A DNA stretch of 46,011 bases from Intrasporangiaceae bacterium (GCA_021324575.1 JAJPIW010000047.1:1-46011); one strand, 5' to 3'; positions 26,785 through 36,136 are shown, numbered from the stretch's first letter. Numbers and translations: made by a program. The notes: generated by a model not told the origin, from the letters alone.

Positions 26785-27834
26785 TCAGGCCTGGATCTCG
26801 GTGACGGGCATCGAGGAGTCGGCAGGCAGGTCCAGACCAGAGGGCGTTCGGCCCCTCATGACCATCTGGGCTCCGAGCGCGGCCACCATCGCCCCGTTGT
26901 CCGTGCACAGCCCGGGCCGCGGCACGCGCAGCTCGACTCCCGCTGCCTCGCAACGAGACTGGGCCATCGCCCGCAGCCGCGAGTTGGCCGCGACGCCCCC
27001 GCCGATCTGCAGGTGGTCCACCCCGTGGGTGCGGCAGGCGTCTACGGCCTTGCGGGTGAGGACGTCGACGACCGCCTCCTGGAACGACGCGGCGACATCG
27101 GCCACCGACACGCTCTCGCCGGCCCGTTGACGGAGCTCGACCCACCGTGCCACGGCGGTCTTGAGGCCGGAGAAGGAGAAGTCGAAGCGGTGCCGTTCCA
27201 GGTCGCGCCCCGTCGTCAGACCGCGCGGGAAGTCGATGGTCACCTCACCGTCACGAGCCACCCGGTCGATGTGCGGGCCGCCCGGGAACGGCAGGCCGAG
27301 CACCCGGGCCACCTTGTCGAAGGCCTCTCCGGCGGCATCGTCGATGGTCGCCCCGAGCGGCTGGATGTCGGCGGTGACGTCGGGGACGAGGAGGAGCGAG
27401 GAGTGCCCACCGGAGACGAGGAGGGCCATCGTCGGCGACGGCAACGGCCCGTGCTCGACGATGTCGACCGCGACGTGCGAAGCCAGGTGGTTGACGCCGT
27501 ACAGGGGCACACCGAGGCCGACCGAGAGCGCCTTGGCCGCGGCGACGCCGACCATGAGGGCACCCGCCAGACCGGGACCGGAGGTGACCGCCACCGCATC
27601 GAGGTCGGCCAGCCGGACGCCCGCCTCAGCACACGCCCGCTCGAGGGTCGGGACCATCGCCTCGAGATGGGCCCGGCTCGCGACCTCGGGCACGACGCCG
27701 CCGAAGCGCGCGTGCTCGTCGACCGAGCTCGCGATGGCGTCGACGAGCAGCGTCTCCCCCCGCACGATCCCCACCCCGGTCTCGTCGCAGGACGTCTCGA
27801 TGCCGAGGACGAGCGGCTGGCCCGAGTCACTCAT
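26785..27834 (-). CDS. tsaD: tRNA N6-threonylcarbamoyladenosine synthase subunit TsaD
   Basis: 349 residues. Transfers threonylcarbamoyl to A37 of ANN-decoding tRNAs, with TsaB and Tsa[16 protein letters not shown] opens the ASKHA fold. Metal ligands are the two His of VNHLASHVA and an Asp in [25 protein letters not shown] and [13 protein letters not shown] are nucleotide-binding elements. ATG 27834 overlaps the rimI stop by 4 nt (ATGA). It is the last gene of tsaB-rimI-tsaD and converges on the GH3 lipoprotein gene across a 160-bp gap holding the 21-bp palindrome. Confidence 0.97.
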   Translation of the reverse strand: MSDSGQPLVLGIETSCDETGVGIVRGETLLVDAIASSVDEHARFGGVVPEVASRAHLEAMVPTLERACAEAGVRLADLDAVAVTSGPGLAGALMVGVAAAKALSVGLGVPLYGVNHLASHVAVDIVEHGPLPSPTMALLVSGGHSSLLLVPDVTADIQPLGATIDDAAGEAFDKVARVLGLPFPGGPHIDRVARDGEVTIDFPRGLTTGRDLERHRFDFSFSGLKTAVARWVELRQRAGESVSVADVAASFQEAVVDVLTRKAVDACRTHGVDHLQIGGGVAANSRLRAMAQSRCEAAGVELRVPRPGLCTDNGAMVAALGAQMVMRGRTPSGLDLPADSSMPVTEIQA

Positions 27835-28304
27835 GACGTCACCACCAGAGCCTTGCGCATGACGAGTGCGTCGACATCCCCGGGTTGGTAGTAGCGACGA
27901 CGGACGTTCAGGATCTCGAATCCCCTTCTCGCATAAAGGTTCTTGGCCGGCTCGTTGTCATCGCGCACCTCGAGCATGAGGTATGCCGCACCGCCGGCGA
28001 CCGCTCGACCCTCCAGCTCCGCGACGAGTGCCGACCCCAGCCCGGAACCCCGGCCGCGCCGGGCCACAGCCACCGTCATGATGTCGGCGACCTCGCCACC
28101 ATGGTCGAGACCGGCGTACCCGAGGATCCCTTGCACGTCGTCGACGACGACGTAGTCGCGACGCGGACGCCCGGCGAGCTCGCCCCACCAGGAGGCCGTC
28201 GTCCAGGCGTCGTCGGGGAACAGGTCCTGCTCCAACACCACGAGGGCCGGGATGTCCTGCCAGCGGAGCGGCCGGGTGACCAGGGTCGATATGGTCGGGG
28301 TCAT
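27831..28304 (-). CDS. rimI: Ribosomal-protein-alanine N-acetyltransferase RimI-like
   Basis: 157 residues, GNAT fold. Motif A is [23 protein letters not shown] (about 77-99); [30 protein letters not shown] is the characteristic RimI C-terminal stretch, with the Asn and Tyr used in acetyl transfer. RimI acetylates the N-terminal alanine of ribosomal protein S18, and actinobacterial members often have wider specificity. ATG 28304 overlaps the tsaB stop (ATGA), a better choice than the in-frame codon 12 nt earlier. The arrangement tsaB-rimI-tsaD is standard. Confidence 0.94.
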   Translation of the reverse strand: MTPTISTLVTRPLRWQDIPALVVLEQDLFPDDAWTTASWWGELAGRPRRDYVVVDDVQGILGYAGLDHGGEVADIMTVAVARRGRGSGLGSALVAELEGRAVAGGAAYLMLEVRDDNEPAKNLYARRGFEILNVRRRYYQPGDVDALVMRKALVVTS

Positions 28305-28981
28305 GCCCCGCGCCATCCGTCGGGCACCGTCGACTTGGTGCTCACCGACGGGACCGCGTCGGGCCGGCGGAGGTAGAGCGCATCGACGGGCATCGGTGTG
28401 CCAGAACGGATCCGGCCCACCGCCACCTCGGCGAGGGCGCCCGCGGAGACGTCGTGCACGGGCAGCGGCGCCAGGAAGAGGTCGGGATAGAGGAGCGGCC
28501 CGCGGCCGAGGGTCGGCAGCGCCCGCACACCGTCCTCGAGATCCCCCGGCCGGTCCACCGCGGGCGCGGAGAGCCGTTCGACCCGACCCGAGCGCACGGC
28601 ATACACCGCCCAGTAGACCTCCTTGCGACGCGCGTCGGTAGCCACGAGCAGGTCACCGGTCACCAGCCCGCTGCCCTGGTGGGCGAGGACGTCGAGGCTG
28701 GGCACCCCGTGGATCGGCCGGTCGAGCGCGAACCCGAGCGTGCGTGCCGTGACGAGCCCGACCCGGAGGCCGGTGAAGGGCCCAGGTCCGGTACCGACCG
28801 CGATGTCGGTGAGCTCGGCCGGTGCCACTGCGCCGGCAGCGAGAACCTCCTCGATGAGCGGTGCGAGATGCTCCGTGTGCCTGCGCGCGTCGGTCACCGC
28901 ACGCTCGGCGCGCACGCCGGACCCGTCGTGCAACGCCACGGTGATGGCGCTGGTGGAGGTGTCGAGGGCGAGCAGCAGCAC
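28301..28981 (-). CDS. tsaB: tRNA threonylcarbamoyladenosine biosynthesis protein TsaB
   Basis: 226 residues. LLLALDTSTSAITVALHDG is the phosphate 1 motif of the ASKHA fold, and DIAVGTGPGPFTGLRVGLVTARTLGFAL (about 60-87) the conserved TsaB core. TsaB pairs with TsaD and is a scaffold of the t6A complex. The C-terminal half is variable, as usual. GTG 28981 has TAGCCT 6 nt upstream, so the operon is probably leaderless at its first gene. It diverges from the PEBP gene across 54 bp that contains both promoters. Confidence 0.95.
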   Translation of the reverse strand: MLLLALDTSTSAITVALHDGSGVRAERAVTDARRHTEHLAPLIEEVLAAGAVAPAELTDIAVGTGPGPFTGLRVGLVTARTLGFALDRPIHGVPSLDVLAHQGSGLVTGDLLVATDARRKEVYWAVYAVRSGRVERLSAPAVDRPGDLEDGVRALPTLGRGPLLYPDLFLAPLPVHDVSAGALAEVAVGRIRSGTPMPVDALYLRRPDAVPSVSTKSTVPDGWRGA

Positions 28982-28987
28982 CCGGAC

Positions 28988-28993
28988 AGGCTA
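28988..28993 (-). promoter_or_regulatory. -10 element of leaderless tsaB operon promoter
   Basis: TAGCCT on the minus strand, 6 nt before the GTG. The same hexamer and spacing as guaA and SURF1. Confidence 0.6.
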
Positions 28994-29022
28994 TCCGGCA
29001 GCGCGGGGAGGCCCTCGGCGCA

Positions 29023-29028
29023 TAGGTT
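29023..29028 (+). promoter_or_regulatory. -10 element of leaderless PEBP gene promoter
   Basis: TAGGTT, 7 nt before ATG 29036; no Shine-Dalgarno. Confidence 0.55.
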
Positions 29029-29035
29029 TGGCCTC

Positions 29036-29563
29036 ATGAGTCTCGATCGCCCGGTGCACCCGGATCCCTACACCCTGCTGCCTGCGACAGCCTCGTTCGA
29101 CGTGACGAGCAGCGACGTCATTGACGGCCAGCCCCTCAAGGACGACCAGGTCGCCGCACTCGGGAACACCTCTCCTGAGCTGTCCTGGTCGGGCGCGCCG
29201 GAGGGTACGAAGTCCTATGTCGTCACCTGTTTCGACCCTGACGCGCCGACCCCGAGCGGCTTCTGGCACTGGGTCCTCGTCGACCTGCCCGCCGACGTGA
29301 CCTCGCTGCCTACCGGCTCCGGCGGCGGGGAGGCCACCTTGCCCGGCAGCGCGTTCATGTGCCGGAACGACGGAGGTGGTGCCGAGTTCATGGGCGCAGC
29401 GCCGCCCGAGGGAGACCAGGTGCACCGCTACTACTTCGTCGTCCACGCCGTCGGCGAGGAGTCGCTCGGGGTGGGGCCGGACGCCTCGGCTGCCGTGGTG
29501 TCGTTCAACCTCGCGTTCAAGACCCTCGGTCGGGCCATCATCACCGGCACCTACCAGCACTGA
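29036..29563 (+). CDS. YbhB/YbcL family (PEBP, Raf kinase inhibitor-like) protein
   Basis: 175 residues covering the whole phosphatidylethanolamine-binding protein fold. The pocket motifs are TSPELSWSGAPEGTKSYVVTCFDPDAPTPSGFWHWVL (about 45-82), with the DPDAP and HW signatures, and the later GAAPPEGDQVHRYYFVVHAV. There is no signal peptide. The bacterial function is not well defined; ligand or protease-inhibitor roles are proposed for relatives. It diverges from tsaB and converges on tsaE; the 39-bp gap to tsaE contains an octamer copy at about 29583. Confidence 0.92.
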   Translation: MSLDRPVHPDPYTLLPATASFDVTSSDVIDGQPLKDDQVAALGNTSPELSWSGAPEGTKSYVVTCFDPDAPTPSGFWHWVLVDLPADVTSLPTGSGGGEATLPGSAFMCRNDGGGAEFMGAAPPEGDQVHRYYFVVHAVGEESLGVGPDASAAVVSFNLAFKTLGRAIITGTYQH

Positions 29564-29602
29564 GGCGCGCAAACGGCGCACACCGTATGCCGCCTGCTCA
29601 CC

Positions 29603-30061
29603 TCAGTCGGACAAGGCTGCCTCGACGCCGACCCAGCGGCGGCCGTGCCCTTCGAGGACGACCCGGCGCTCGGTCTCACCAGCCAGGGTGATCTCGACGT
29701 AGTCGTCGGCGAGGCCCTCGGCGAGCCCATGGCCCCACTCGACGACCGTCACACAGTCCTCGAGGGACTCATCGAGGTCGAGGGCGTCGAGCTCGTCCAG
29801 ACCCCCCAACCGGTAGGCGTCGACATGGACCAGCGGCGGCCCGCCGACGAGTGAGGGATGGACCCGGGCGATGACGAAGGTCGGCGACGTGATCGGCCCA
29901 CGAACCCCCAGCCCTTCTCCGATCCCCTGGGTGAGTGTCGTCTTGCCGGCACCGAGACCACCGGTGAGCACGACGAGGTCGCCGGCTCGCAGCGCTCGGC
30001 CCAGAGCCTGGCCCCATGCCCGGGTGTCCTCGGCAGTCGGCAACAGATGGGCGGACGGCAT
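29603..30061 (-). CDS. tsaE: tRNA threonylcarbamoyladenosine biosynthesis ATPase TsaE
   Basis: 152 residues. The P-loop is LTGGLGAGKTTLTQGIGEGLG (about 31-51); ITSPTFVIARVH and VHVDAYRLGGLDELDALDLDE carry the switch and Walker B-like residues; VTVVEWGHGLAEGL follows. TsaE powers the TsaB-TsaD complex. The start codon ATG 30061 is itself part of an octamer copy (CGTATGCCG). The alpha/beta hydrolase gene ends 10 bp upstream, so it is likely expressed with alr and the hydrolase. It is separated from tsaB-rimI-tsaD by the opposing PEBP gene. Confidence 0.95.
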   Translation of the reverse strand: MPSAHLLPTAEDTRAWGQALGRALRAGDLVVLTGGLGAGKTTLTQGIGEGLGVRGPITSPTFVIARVHPSLVGGPPLVHVDAYRLGGLDELDALDLDESLEDCVTVVEWGHGLAEGLADDYVEITLAGETERRVVLEGHGRRWVGVEAALSD

Positions 30062-30071
30062 ACGGCAGTCC

Positions 30072-31262
30072 TCAGTCGCGCGACGCAGGTCGCGGTATCG
30101 GGGCGGACTTGGCCGGCTTGGCCGTCGAGCCCTTGCGGCGCATCCGGGTGAGGTCGGTGAGAACCCGCTTGACGCGCGGCTTGCGCGAGACGGCAAGGTG
30201 GTCCGACACCGCCCGTTGCCCGCGCAGGGCCAGGTCGAGGAGCTGCTCGTTGACTACCTCGGGGTGCTCGAGCATGACGACGTGGCCGGCGTCCTTGATG
30301 ACGACGTGCTCGGCACCGGGGATCAGCCGGACGATCTCGGCACTGTGCTCGGGCGGGGTGAGCAGGTCGCCCAGCCCGTTGAGGACGAGGCAGTCGATGC
30401 CTTTGAAGTGGCTGAGCGCGGCGCGCTCGTCGAGCGAGTCGAGGGCCGGCAGGAAGTCGCCCATGACCGAGAAGGGCGTCTGGAAGATCAGGTCGCCGAC
30501 GAAGCGCACGGCCTCGGGCGACATGGGCGAGTCGAACGAGTACCGAGCCACCAGAACGTCTTCCACGCCACGACCGACCTTGCGGACCGCGTCGAGCCGG
30601 TGCTGGAAGCGACCCAGCCGGCTGAGCAGGCCCGGGCCGACCCGGCCGATGAGGCCACCGATCATCGGCCCGAAGCCGAGCGACACCATGGCCGAGCCGC
30701 CGGCGCTCGTCGCGACCAGTCCGACGGCGACGACCCGCTCGGTGACCAGCTCGGGGAACTGGCCGGCGAGTGACATCGTCGTCATGCCGCCCATGGAGTG
30801 GCCGACGAGGATGAGCGGGCCGTCCGGAGCGTGCTCGGCGATGACCCGACGCAGGTCGCGGCCGAGCTGGTCGATGGTGCAGTGCTCGGCGCCGGAGTGC
30901 CCGGATCGCCCGTGGCTGCGCTGGTCCCAGAGGACCAGCCGATAGCCGGCTCGGGCCAGGGCGCGACGTTGGAGCACCCAGCTGCGCAGGTTGAGACAGT
31001 AGCCATGGCTGAACACGATGGTCGGACGGCCGGCAGCGGCCTGCTCGGGCTCGTCGACCTCGACGTGGAGCGGGACGCCGTCGTCGGCGATGACGACTGC
31101 CTCGCGTCCGGCCGGGTAGTCGTAGGCGCTGCTCGGCAGCGTCCCGGTCTCCAGCTGCCCGCCACGGGTGGCACGCTCGGCGACGACCCCGACGGCGGCT
31201 GCGGCACCGGCCGCTGCGAGCCCGATTCCCAGGCCGGTCAAGGTCTGTCGCGCGGTCGCCAC
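30072..31262 (-). CDS. Alpha/beta hydrolase with N-terminal membrane anchor
   Basis: 396 residues. An Ala-rich hydrophobic segment at about 8-28 (LTGLGIGLAAAGAAAAVGVVA) looks like a signal anchor. The hydrolase domain has TIVFSHGYCLNLRSW (oxyanion loop), the nucleophile elbow LVGHSMGGMTT (Ser about 157), an Asp in VLNGLGDLLTPPE, and the catalytic His in IKDAGHVVMLEHPE. The basic C-terminal tail is Lys/Arg/Pro-rich. The position between alr and tsaE is conserved in many actinobacteria, but no substrate is known. GTG 31262 lies 3 bp after the alr stop. Confidence 0.87.
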   Translation of the reverse strand: MATARQTLTGLGIGLAAAGAAAAVGVVAERATRGGQLETGTLPSSAYDYPAGREAVVIADDGVPLHVEVDEPEQAAAGRPTIVFSHGYCLNLRSWVLQRRALARAGYRLVLWDQRSHGRSGHSGAEHCTIDQLGRDLRRVIAEHAPDGPLILVGHSMGGMTTMSLAGQFPELVTERVVAVGLVATSAGGSAMVSLGFGPMIGGLIGRVGPGLLSRLGRFQHRLDAVRKVGRGVEDVLVARYSFDSPMSPEAVRFVGDLIFQTPFSVMGDFLPALDSLDERAALSHFKGIDCLVLNGLGDLLTPPEHSAEIVRLIPGAEHVVIKDAGHVVMLEHPEVVNEQLLDLALRGQRAVSDHLAVSRKPRVKRVLTDLTRMRRKGSTAKPAKSAPIPRPASRD

Positions 31263-31265
31263 CGG

Positions 31266-32438
31266 TCAGTCCCTTTCGCCGAGCAGGATGCGGGGCAGTC
31301 GAGGCCCCATCCTCGTGACGATCTCGTAGTTGATGGTCCCCGTCGCCGCGGCCCAGTCCTGGGCGGTCGGCTCACCGTCGGCCTCGCGCCCGATGACGAC
31401 GACCGGGTCACCCGCAGCACCGGCATACGAGGGTCCGAGATCGACGACGAACTGGTCCATGCAGACCCGTCCGCTGACCGTCGCACGCTGGCCGCCGACC
31501 TGGACCGGACCGACGTTGGTTGCGGCCCGCGGGATGCCGTCGGCGTAGCCCATCGGCACGAGCCCGATGACGGTCTCCCGGTCGGTCGTGTACTGGTGGC
31601 CGTAGCTCAGACCCGTGCCGGCGGGAACCCGCTTGACGAGGGCAAGGGCCGAGGTGACCCGCATCGCCTCGCGGAGCCCGTATGCCGTGGGGCCGCCGAG
31701 CTGCGGCACCGGGGACTGGCCGTAGACCGCCAGGCCGGGCCGGACGAGGTCGTAGTGGACGGCCGGGTTGGTCAGCGTGGCAGCGGAGTTGGCGAGATGG
31801 CGCACCACCGGGCGCAGGCCGGCGCGGTCGACGTCTCGCAGCGCATCCTCGAAGCGCTCCTGCTGCCTGCGCACCGTCGGATGCTGGGGCTCGTCGGCGT
31901 AGACGAAGTGCGACCACACGCCGATGACGTCGACCGACTCGTCGGCCTCGGCCGCAGCAGCGGCCCGGACCAGGTCGACCCAGTCCTGACCCACGGCTCC
32001 GTTGCGGGACAGACCGGTGTCCACCTTGAGATGCACCCGAGCCGGCTCACCGGTCTCGGCGGCTGCGCGGCATACGGCGTCCAGCGCCCAGGTCGAGGAG
32101 ACGGTGACGTCGATGCCGGCCCGCAGGGCGGCCGTGAAGTCGGCTCCAGGAACGTACAGCCAGGTGAGGAGGGGCGTGTCGATGCCGGCCTCCCGGAGGG
32201 CGAGGGCCTCGTCGAGCTGGGCGACGCCGAGCCAGGTTGCACCGCCCGCGAGGGCGGCGCGCGCCGACGGCACCGCGCCATGGCCGTAGCCGTCGGCCTT
32301 GACCACAGCCATCACCTCGGCGGACCCCGCGAGGCGCTTGAGCTCGGCGGTGTTGTCGCGGATGGCCCCGAGGTCGATCTCGACGCAGGCCGACGTGCCC
32401 GCTGGGAGCGGGAACGGGCGCGCAAAGTCGGTGTCCAT
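31266..32438 (-). CDS. alr: Alanine racemase
   Basis: 390 residues. A PLP enzyme making D-alanine for peptidoglycan. The PLP lysine lies in VMAVVKADGYGHGAV (about K47) and the second catalytic tyrosine in GTGLSYGHQYTT. CVEIDLGAIRDN at the N-terminus and PMGYADGIPRA and RVCMDQFVVDLG in the C-terminal barrel are standard. ATG 32438 has TAGGAT about 11 nt upstream. nnr ends 18 bp before it, and the hydrolase and tsaE follow, so nnr-alr-hydrolase-tsaE is a likely transcription unit. Confidence 0.97.
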   Translation of the reverse strand: MDTDFARPFPLPAGTSACVEIDLGAIRDNTAELKRLAGSAEVMAVVKADGYGHGAVPSARAALAGGATWLGVAQLDEALALREAGIDTPLLTWLYVPGADFTAALRAGIDVTVSSTWALDAVCRAAAETGEPARVHLKVDTGLSRNGAVGQDWVDLVRAAAAAEADESVDVIGVWSHFVYADEPQHPTVRRQQERFEDALRDVDRAGLRPVVRHLANSAATLTNPAVHYDLVRPGLAVYGQSPVPQLGGPTAYGLREAMRVTSALALVKRVPAGTGLSYGHQYTTDRETVIGLVPMGYADGIPRAATNVGPVQVGGQRATVSGRVCMDQFVVDLGPSYAGAAGDPVVVIGREADGEPTAQDWAAATGTINYEIVTRMGPRLPRILLGERD

Positions 32439-32456
32439 GATCGGCGTCGATCCTAG

Positions 32457-33929
32457 TCAGCGGGTCCGGCGCAGCAGCGCAGCCACGGCCGGGCCGACGG
32501 CGTGGGCGACGTCCAGGGCCCGCACCGGACCGCCCGGGTTCGCCCGCTCCGCGGCGACGCCATGGACGAGCGAGCCGAGGGCACCGGCCTCGTCCGGCGC
32601 GAGGCCGGCAGCGAGCAGCACCCCGCAGATCCCGGCGAGCACGTCACCGGCCCCGGCCGTCGCCAGCCACGGCGGGGCGTCTGCCTGGGACCACACGGGA
32701 GCCGCCGGGTCGGCGGGCACGACGAGGGTCGTCGACCCCTTGAGCAGGACCGTCGCCCCGGTCAGCTCGGCCAGCCGTCGGGCATGCTGGAGCGGCCCGG
32801 CCTCCACCTCCGCCCGTGCCACCGCATCGCGCTCACCACCGACGTCGAGCCGGGTGAGCAGCCGTGCGCACTCCCCCGCGTGGGGTGTGAGCAGCGTTGG
32901 GGCAGAACGGGTTCCGGTCACCAGGTCCAGACCACCCGCGTCGACGAGGACGGGCAGGTCCGAGGCCAGCGCCTCCCGCGCCGCATCGAGCTGCGCCTTG
33001 GCTCCGCGTGCCCGGGACTGTACGTCCAGACCGGGACCGATCACCCAGGCCTGAACCCGGCCGACACCGTGGACCGCCTCCGGGACGGCCGCCCGGACGA
33101 GCGCCTCGGGGGTCGACGTGCCGACGTAACGGACCATCCCGGCTCCCCCTGCGGCGGCGGCCGTGCAGACCAGGACGGCTGCCCCGGTGTAGGACTCGCC
33201 CCCGGCGATGACGCCGACGACCCCCCGGGAGTACTTGTCGTCGCCCGGCCCGGGCACCGGCCACAGCTCGGCGGCGTCGTCGTGGGTCAGCCGGCGGACG
33301 ACCGGCGCGTCGTCGACCACCAGCCCGATGTCCACGACGGTGAGCAGGCCGACGGCCTGCTCGGTCGGAGGCAAGAGGTGGACCGGCTTGGCGACCGAGA
33401 AGGTCACGGTCTCGTCGGCGAAGACGCCCTCGGGGTCGAGGGTCCCGCCGGCCGGGTCCTGACCGGACGGGAGGTCCACGGACAGGACGTATGCCGTGTC
33501 ACTGACGGCATCCAGCCACGCCCGACCCCACGCGGGCAGACCGGGGCGACCACCGATGCCGAGGATGCCGTCGAGGACCAGGTCGGCCTCAGCGACCACC
33601 GCGAGGGCGTCCCGCGAGTCTCCTTGCGCGACAACGACACCCGCATCGGCTGCGGCCTCGAGCGCGCCCTGATGTACGGCCCCGTGGTGGACGGCCGCGG
33701 CGTTGAACCCCGACTCCGCAAGCCGCGCCGCGGCATACAGGGCGTCAGCGCCGTTGTTGCCCGGCCCGACGAGCGCGACGACCGCGCGGCCGTCTCCCTC
33801 GACCAGTCGGGCGGTGGCGACCTCGACGAGCCCGGTGACGGCACGGGCCATCAGCTCGCCCGAGGGCAGGTCCGCGACCAGTGCGGCCTCGGCGTCGCGG
33901 ACAGCTCCCACGGACCAGGCCAGCATCAT
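32457..33929 (-). CDS. nnr: Bifunctional NAD(P)H-hydrate epimerase/dehydratase
   Basis: 490 residues, two-domain repair enzyme. The N-terminal YjeF_N epimerase domain (about 1-215) has VALVGPGNNGADALYAARLA and LSVDLPSGQDPAGG. The C-terminal ADP-dependent dehydratase domain (about 225-490) has GVIAGGESYTGAAVL, VLVDAGGLDLV, LLTPHAGECARL and ATAGAGDVLAGICGVLLAAGL. It restores damaged NAD(P)H hydrates. Two ATGs are adjacent (33929 and 33926). TAGGCT lies 6 nt upstream; its first three bases are the stop codon of the GH1 gene. Confidence 0.95.
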   Translation of the reverse strand: MMLAWSVGAVRDAEAALVADLPSGELMARAVTGLVEVATARLVEGDGRAVVALVGPGNNGADALYAAARLAESGFNAAAVHHGAVHQGALEAAADAGVVVAQGDSRDALAVVAEADLVLDGILGIGGRPGLPAWGRAWLDAVSDTAYVLSVDLPSGQDPAGGTLDPEGVFADETVTFSVAKPVHLLPPTEQAVGLLTVVDIGLVVDDAPVVRRLTHDDAAELWPVPGPGDDKYSRGVVGVIAGGESYTGAAVLVCTAAAAGGAGMVRYVGTSTPEALVRAAVPEAVHGVGRVQAWVIGPGLDVQSRARGAKAQLDAAREALASDLPVLVDAGGLDLVTGTRSAPTLLTPHAGECARLLTRLDVGGERDAVARAEVEAGPLQHARRLAELTGATVLLKGSTTLVVPADPAAPVWSQADAPPWLATAGAGDVLAGICGVLLAAGLAPDEAGALGSLVHGVAAERANPGGPVRALDVAHAVGPAVAALLRRTR

Positions 33930-33935
33930 GGTGGG

Positions 33936-33941
33936 AGCCTA
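33936..33941 (-). promoter_or_regulatory. -10 element of leaderless nnr promoter, overlapping the GH1 stop codon
   Basis: TAGGCT on the minus strand, 6 nt before ATG 33929. The TAG is the stop codon of the GH1 beta-glucosidase gene. Confidence 0.55.
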
Positions 33942-35309
33942 CGCGCGCGCCCCCTCGAGCCCGCCGCGCGCGATCACGTCGCGGTACCAGCGCGCCGAGT
34001 CCTTCGGGGTGCGCACCTGTGTCTCGAAGTCGACATGGACGATGCCGAACCGCTTCTCATAGCCCCAGGCCCACTCGAAGTTGTCCAGAAAGGACCAGAC
34101 GTAGTAGCCGCGGACGTCCACTCCCTGGGCCACGGCGTCGGCGACGGCGCGCAGGTGGGCGTCGATGAACTCGATCCGCTCCGGGTCGTGCGACCCCCCG
34201 TCGGCGTCGACCACGTCGTGGCCCGACATGCCGTTCTCGGTCACGATGAGCGGAAGGCCGTGGTCGTCGTGGAGGCGGCCGAGCAGACGGGTCAGGCCGG
34301 AGGCCTCGATCGGCCAGCCCATGACCGTCCGCGGCCGCGGGACGTCGACGACGAAGGCCCGGTCGGTGCCGGCCCACGCCCGCTCGCCGCTCGCACCGAC
34401 CCACGCCGGGTTGTAGTAGTTGACGCCGAGGAAGTCGACGGGCTGATGGATCGTCTCCAGGTCTCCGTCCCGCACGTAGGTCCAGTCGGTCAGGTGCCGG
34501 GTCCCGGTCAGGAGGTCGGCGGGATAGGACCCGCGCAGCATCGGGTCGAGGAAGATCCGGTTGGCCACCGCATCGACGTGGGCCGCCGCCGCCAGGTCCG
34601 CGTCGGAGTCGCTGGCCGGCTCGACCTGGTGGACGTTGAGGGTCACCGCCACCTCGGCGGTGGCCGGCAGCACCGCGCGCAGCGCGAGGACTCCCTTGCC
34701 GTGCGCCAGGTTGAGGTGGTGCGCTGCGGGGTAGGCGAGCCCGTCCTGGATCCGGCCGGGCGCGTGCTCACCGGTCGCGTACCCGAGGAAGGCGGCGCAC
34801 TGCGGCTCGTTCAGGGTGAGGAAGGCAGGCACGACGTCTCCGAGGGCCTGTCCGACCACCGTGGCGTAGTCGGCGAACCGGTCGGTCACATCGCGCCCGA
34901 GCCAGCCGCTCCCGGCGCCCCCGTCGAGGTCCTGCGGCAGGTCCCAGTGGTAGAGCGTCGCCATCGGCCTGATGCCGCGCTCGAGCATGCCCTCGACGAG
35001 ACGGCGGTAGAAGTCCAGGCCCTTCTGGTTCACGGTCCGTCCGTCGGGCATGACCCGCGGCCAGGCGATGGAGAACCGGTATGCCGCTATGCCCAGGTCC
35101 CGCATCAGGTCCAGGTCCTCGGGCCAGCGGTGGTAGTGGTCGCACGCGACGTCACCGGTGTCGTCACCGGCCACTCGACCGGGGGTGTGCGAGAAGGTGT
35201 CCCAGATGCTGGGGCGTCGGCCGTCCTCGGTGACGGCGCCCTCGATCTGGTAGGACGCCATGGCCGCGCCCCAGGTGAAACCGGTCGGAAGGCGGTGTGC
35301 GGTAGTCAT
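33939..35309 (-). CDS. GH1 beta-glucosidase (BglC-like)
   Basis: 456 residues. Hydrolyses beta-glucosides; with no signal peptide it acts on sugars already imported. N-terminal FTWGAAMASYQIEGA, the acid/base Glu in FLTLNEPQCAA (about E164) and the nucleophile in LIVTENGMSG (about E352), plus YYVWSFLDNFEWAWGYEKRFGI near the end, are all GH1 hallmarks. ATG 35309 overlaps the upstream permease stop by 4 nt (ATGA). As the last gene of an ABC uptake operon controlled by a LacI-type regulator, it matches the cebEFG-bglC cellobiose system of Streptomyces. Confidence 0.95.
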   Translation of the reverse strand: MTTAHRLPTGFTWGAAMASYQIEGAVTEDGRRPSIWDTFSHTPGRVAGDDTGDVACDHYHRWPEDLDLMRDLGIAAYRFSIAWPRVMPDGRTVNQKGLDFYRRLVEGMLERGIRPMATLYHWDLPQDLDGGAGSGWLGRDVTDRFADYATVVGQALGDVVPAFLTLNEPQCAAFLGYATGEHAPGRIQDGLAYPAAHHLNLAHGKGVLALRAVLPATAEVAVTLNVHQVEPASDSDADLAAAAHVDAVANRIFLDPMLRGSYPADLLTGTRHLTDWTYVRDGDLETIHQPVDFLGVNYYNPAWVGASGERAWAGTDRAFVVDVPRPRTVMGWPIEASGLTRLLGRLHDDHGLPLIVTENGMSGHDVVDADGGSHDPERIEFIDAHLRAVADAVAQGVDVRGYYVWSFLDNFEWAWGYEKRFGIVHVDFETQVRTPKDSARWYRDVIARGGLEGARA

Positions 35310-36136
35310 CCCTTGACAGCTCCTTGCATGATTCCGCCGACGATCTGGCGGCCGAGGACGGCGAAGACGACGAGGACGGGCACCGTGCCGTAGAGGGTGC
35401 CGGCCATGATGACGGACTGCTGGGGGGCGTAGCCGGTCGCCAGGCTCTGGAAGGAGACCTGGACCGTGGGGTTCTGCGAGCTGAGCACGATGATCGGCCA
35501 GAAGAAGTCGTTCCAGGCGGTGAGGAAGGTCAGCATCGCCAGGACCGCCATGGCCGGGCGAGCCGCCGGGACGACGACCGAGAGGAAGAGCCGGGTCGGC
35601 GATGCGCCGTCGACCCAGCCGGCCTCGATCAGCTCGTCCGGAACCGCGGCCGCGATGTACTGGCGCATGAAGAACACCCCGAAGGCCGTGCACAGCGTGG
35701 GCAGGATGACGGCGGCGAGGTGTCCGGCGAGGCCGATCCGCGCCATCAGCATGTAGAGCGGGATGACGCCCATCTGGAGCGGCACCATCATCGTCCCGAT
35801 GCACAGGGCGAGCAGCAGCCCCGAGCCGCGGAACCGCAGCTTGGCGAACGCGAACCCCGCCAGGGTGCACAGGGCCACGGTCCCGGCCGTCACGAGGGTG
35901 GCGACGATGACCGAGTTGACCAGTCCCTTGTTGAGGGGCGCGAGGGCCAGGGCAGCCTTGACGTTGGCGAAGAAGTCGGTTGTCGGCAGGAGCGGAGGTC
36001 GCGCCGCAGCCATCTCGGCGTTGGTGTGGGACGCCATGACGACCGTGTAGTAGAGCGGGAAGATCGACACGATGGCGACGACCGCCACGATGACATAGGT
36101 GAGCCGGGACCCGCCCTGCTGCGACCCGGGCCTCAC
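35306..36136 (-). CDS. Carbohydrate ABC transporter permease (CebG-like, MalG family)
   Basis: 276 residues with six predicted helices beginning at RLTYVIVAVVAIVSIFPLYY (about 11-30). The cytoplasmic EAA loop IEAGWVDGASPTRLFLSVVVPAARP (about 175-199) docks on the ATPase. GTG 36136 overlaps the stop of the other permease by 4 nt, and the GH1 gene overlaps its end. No ATPase gene is present in this locus; CUT1 systems of this type usually share the MsiK ATPase encoded elsewhere. Confidence 0.93.
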   Translation of the reverse strand: MRPGSQQGGSRLTYVIVAVVAIVSIFPLYYTVVMASHTNAEMAAARPPLLPTTDFFANVKAALALAPLNKGLVNSVIVATLVTAGTVALCTLAGFAFAKLRFRGSGLLLALCIGTMMVPLQMGVIPLYMLMARIGLAGHLAAVILPTLCTAFGVFFMRQYIAAAVPDELIEAGWVDGASPTRLFLSVVVPAARPAMAVLAMLTFLTAWNDFFWPIIVLSSQNPTVQVSFQSLATGYAPQQSVIMAGTLYGTVPVLVVFAVLGRQIVGGIMQGAVKG

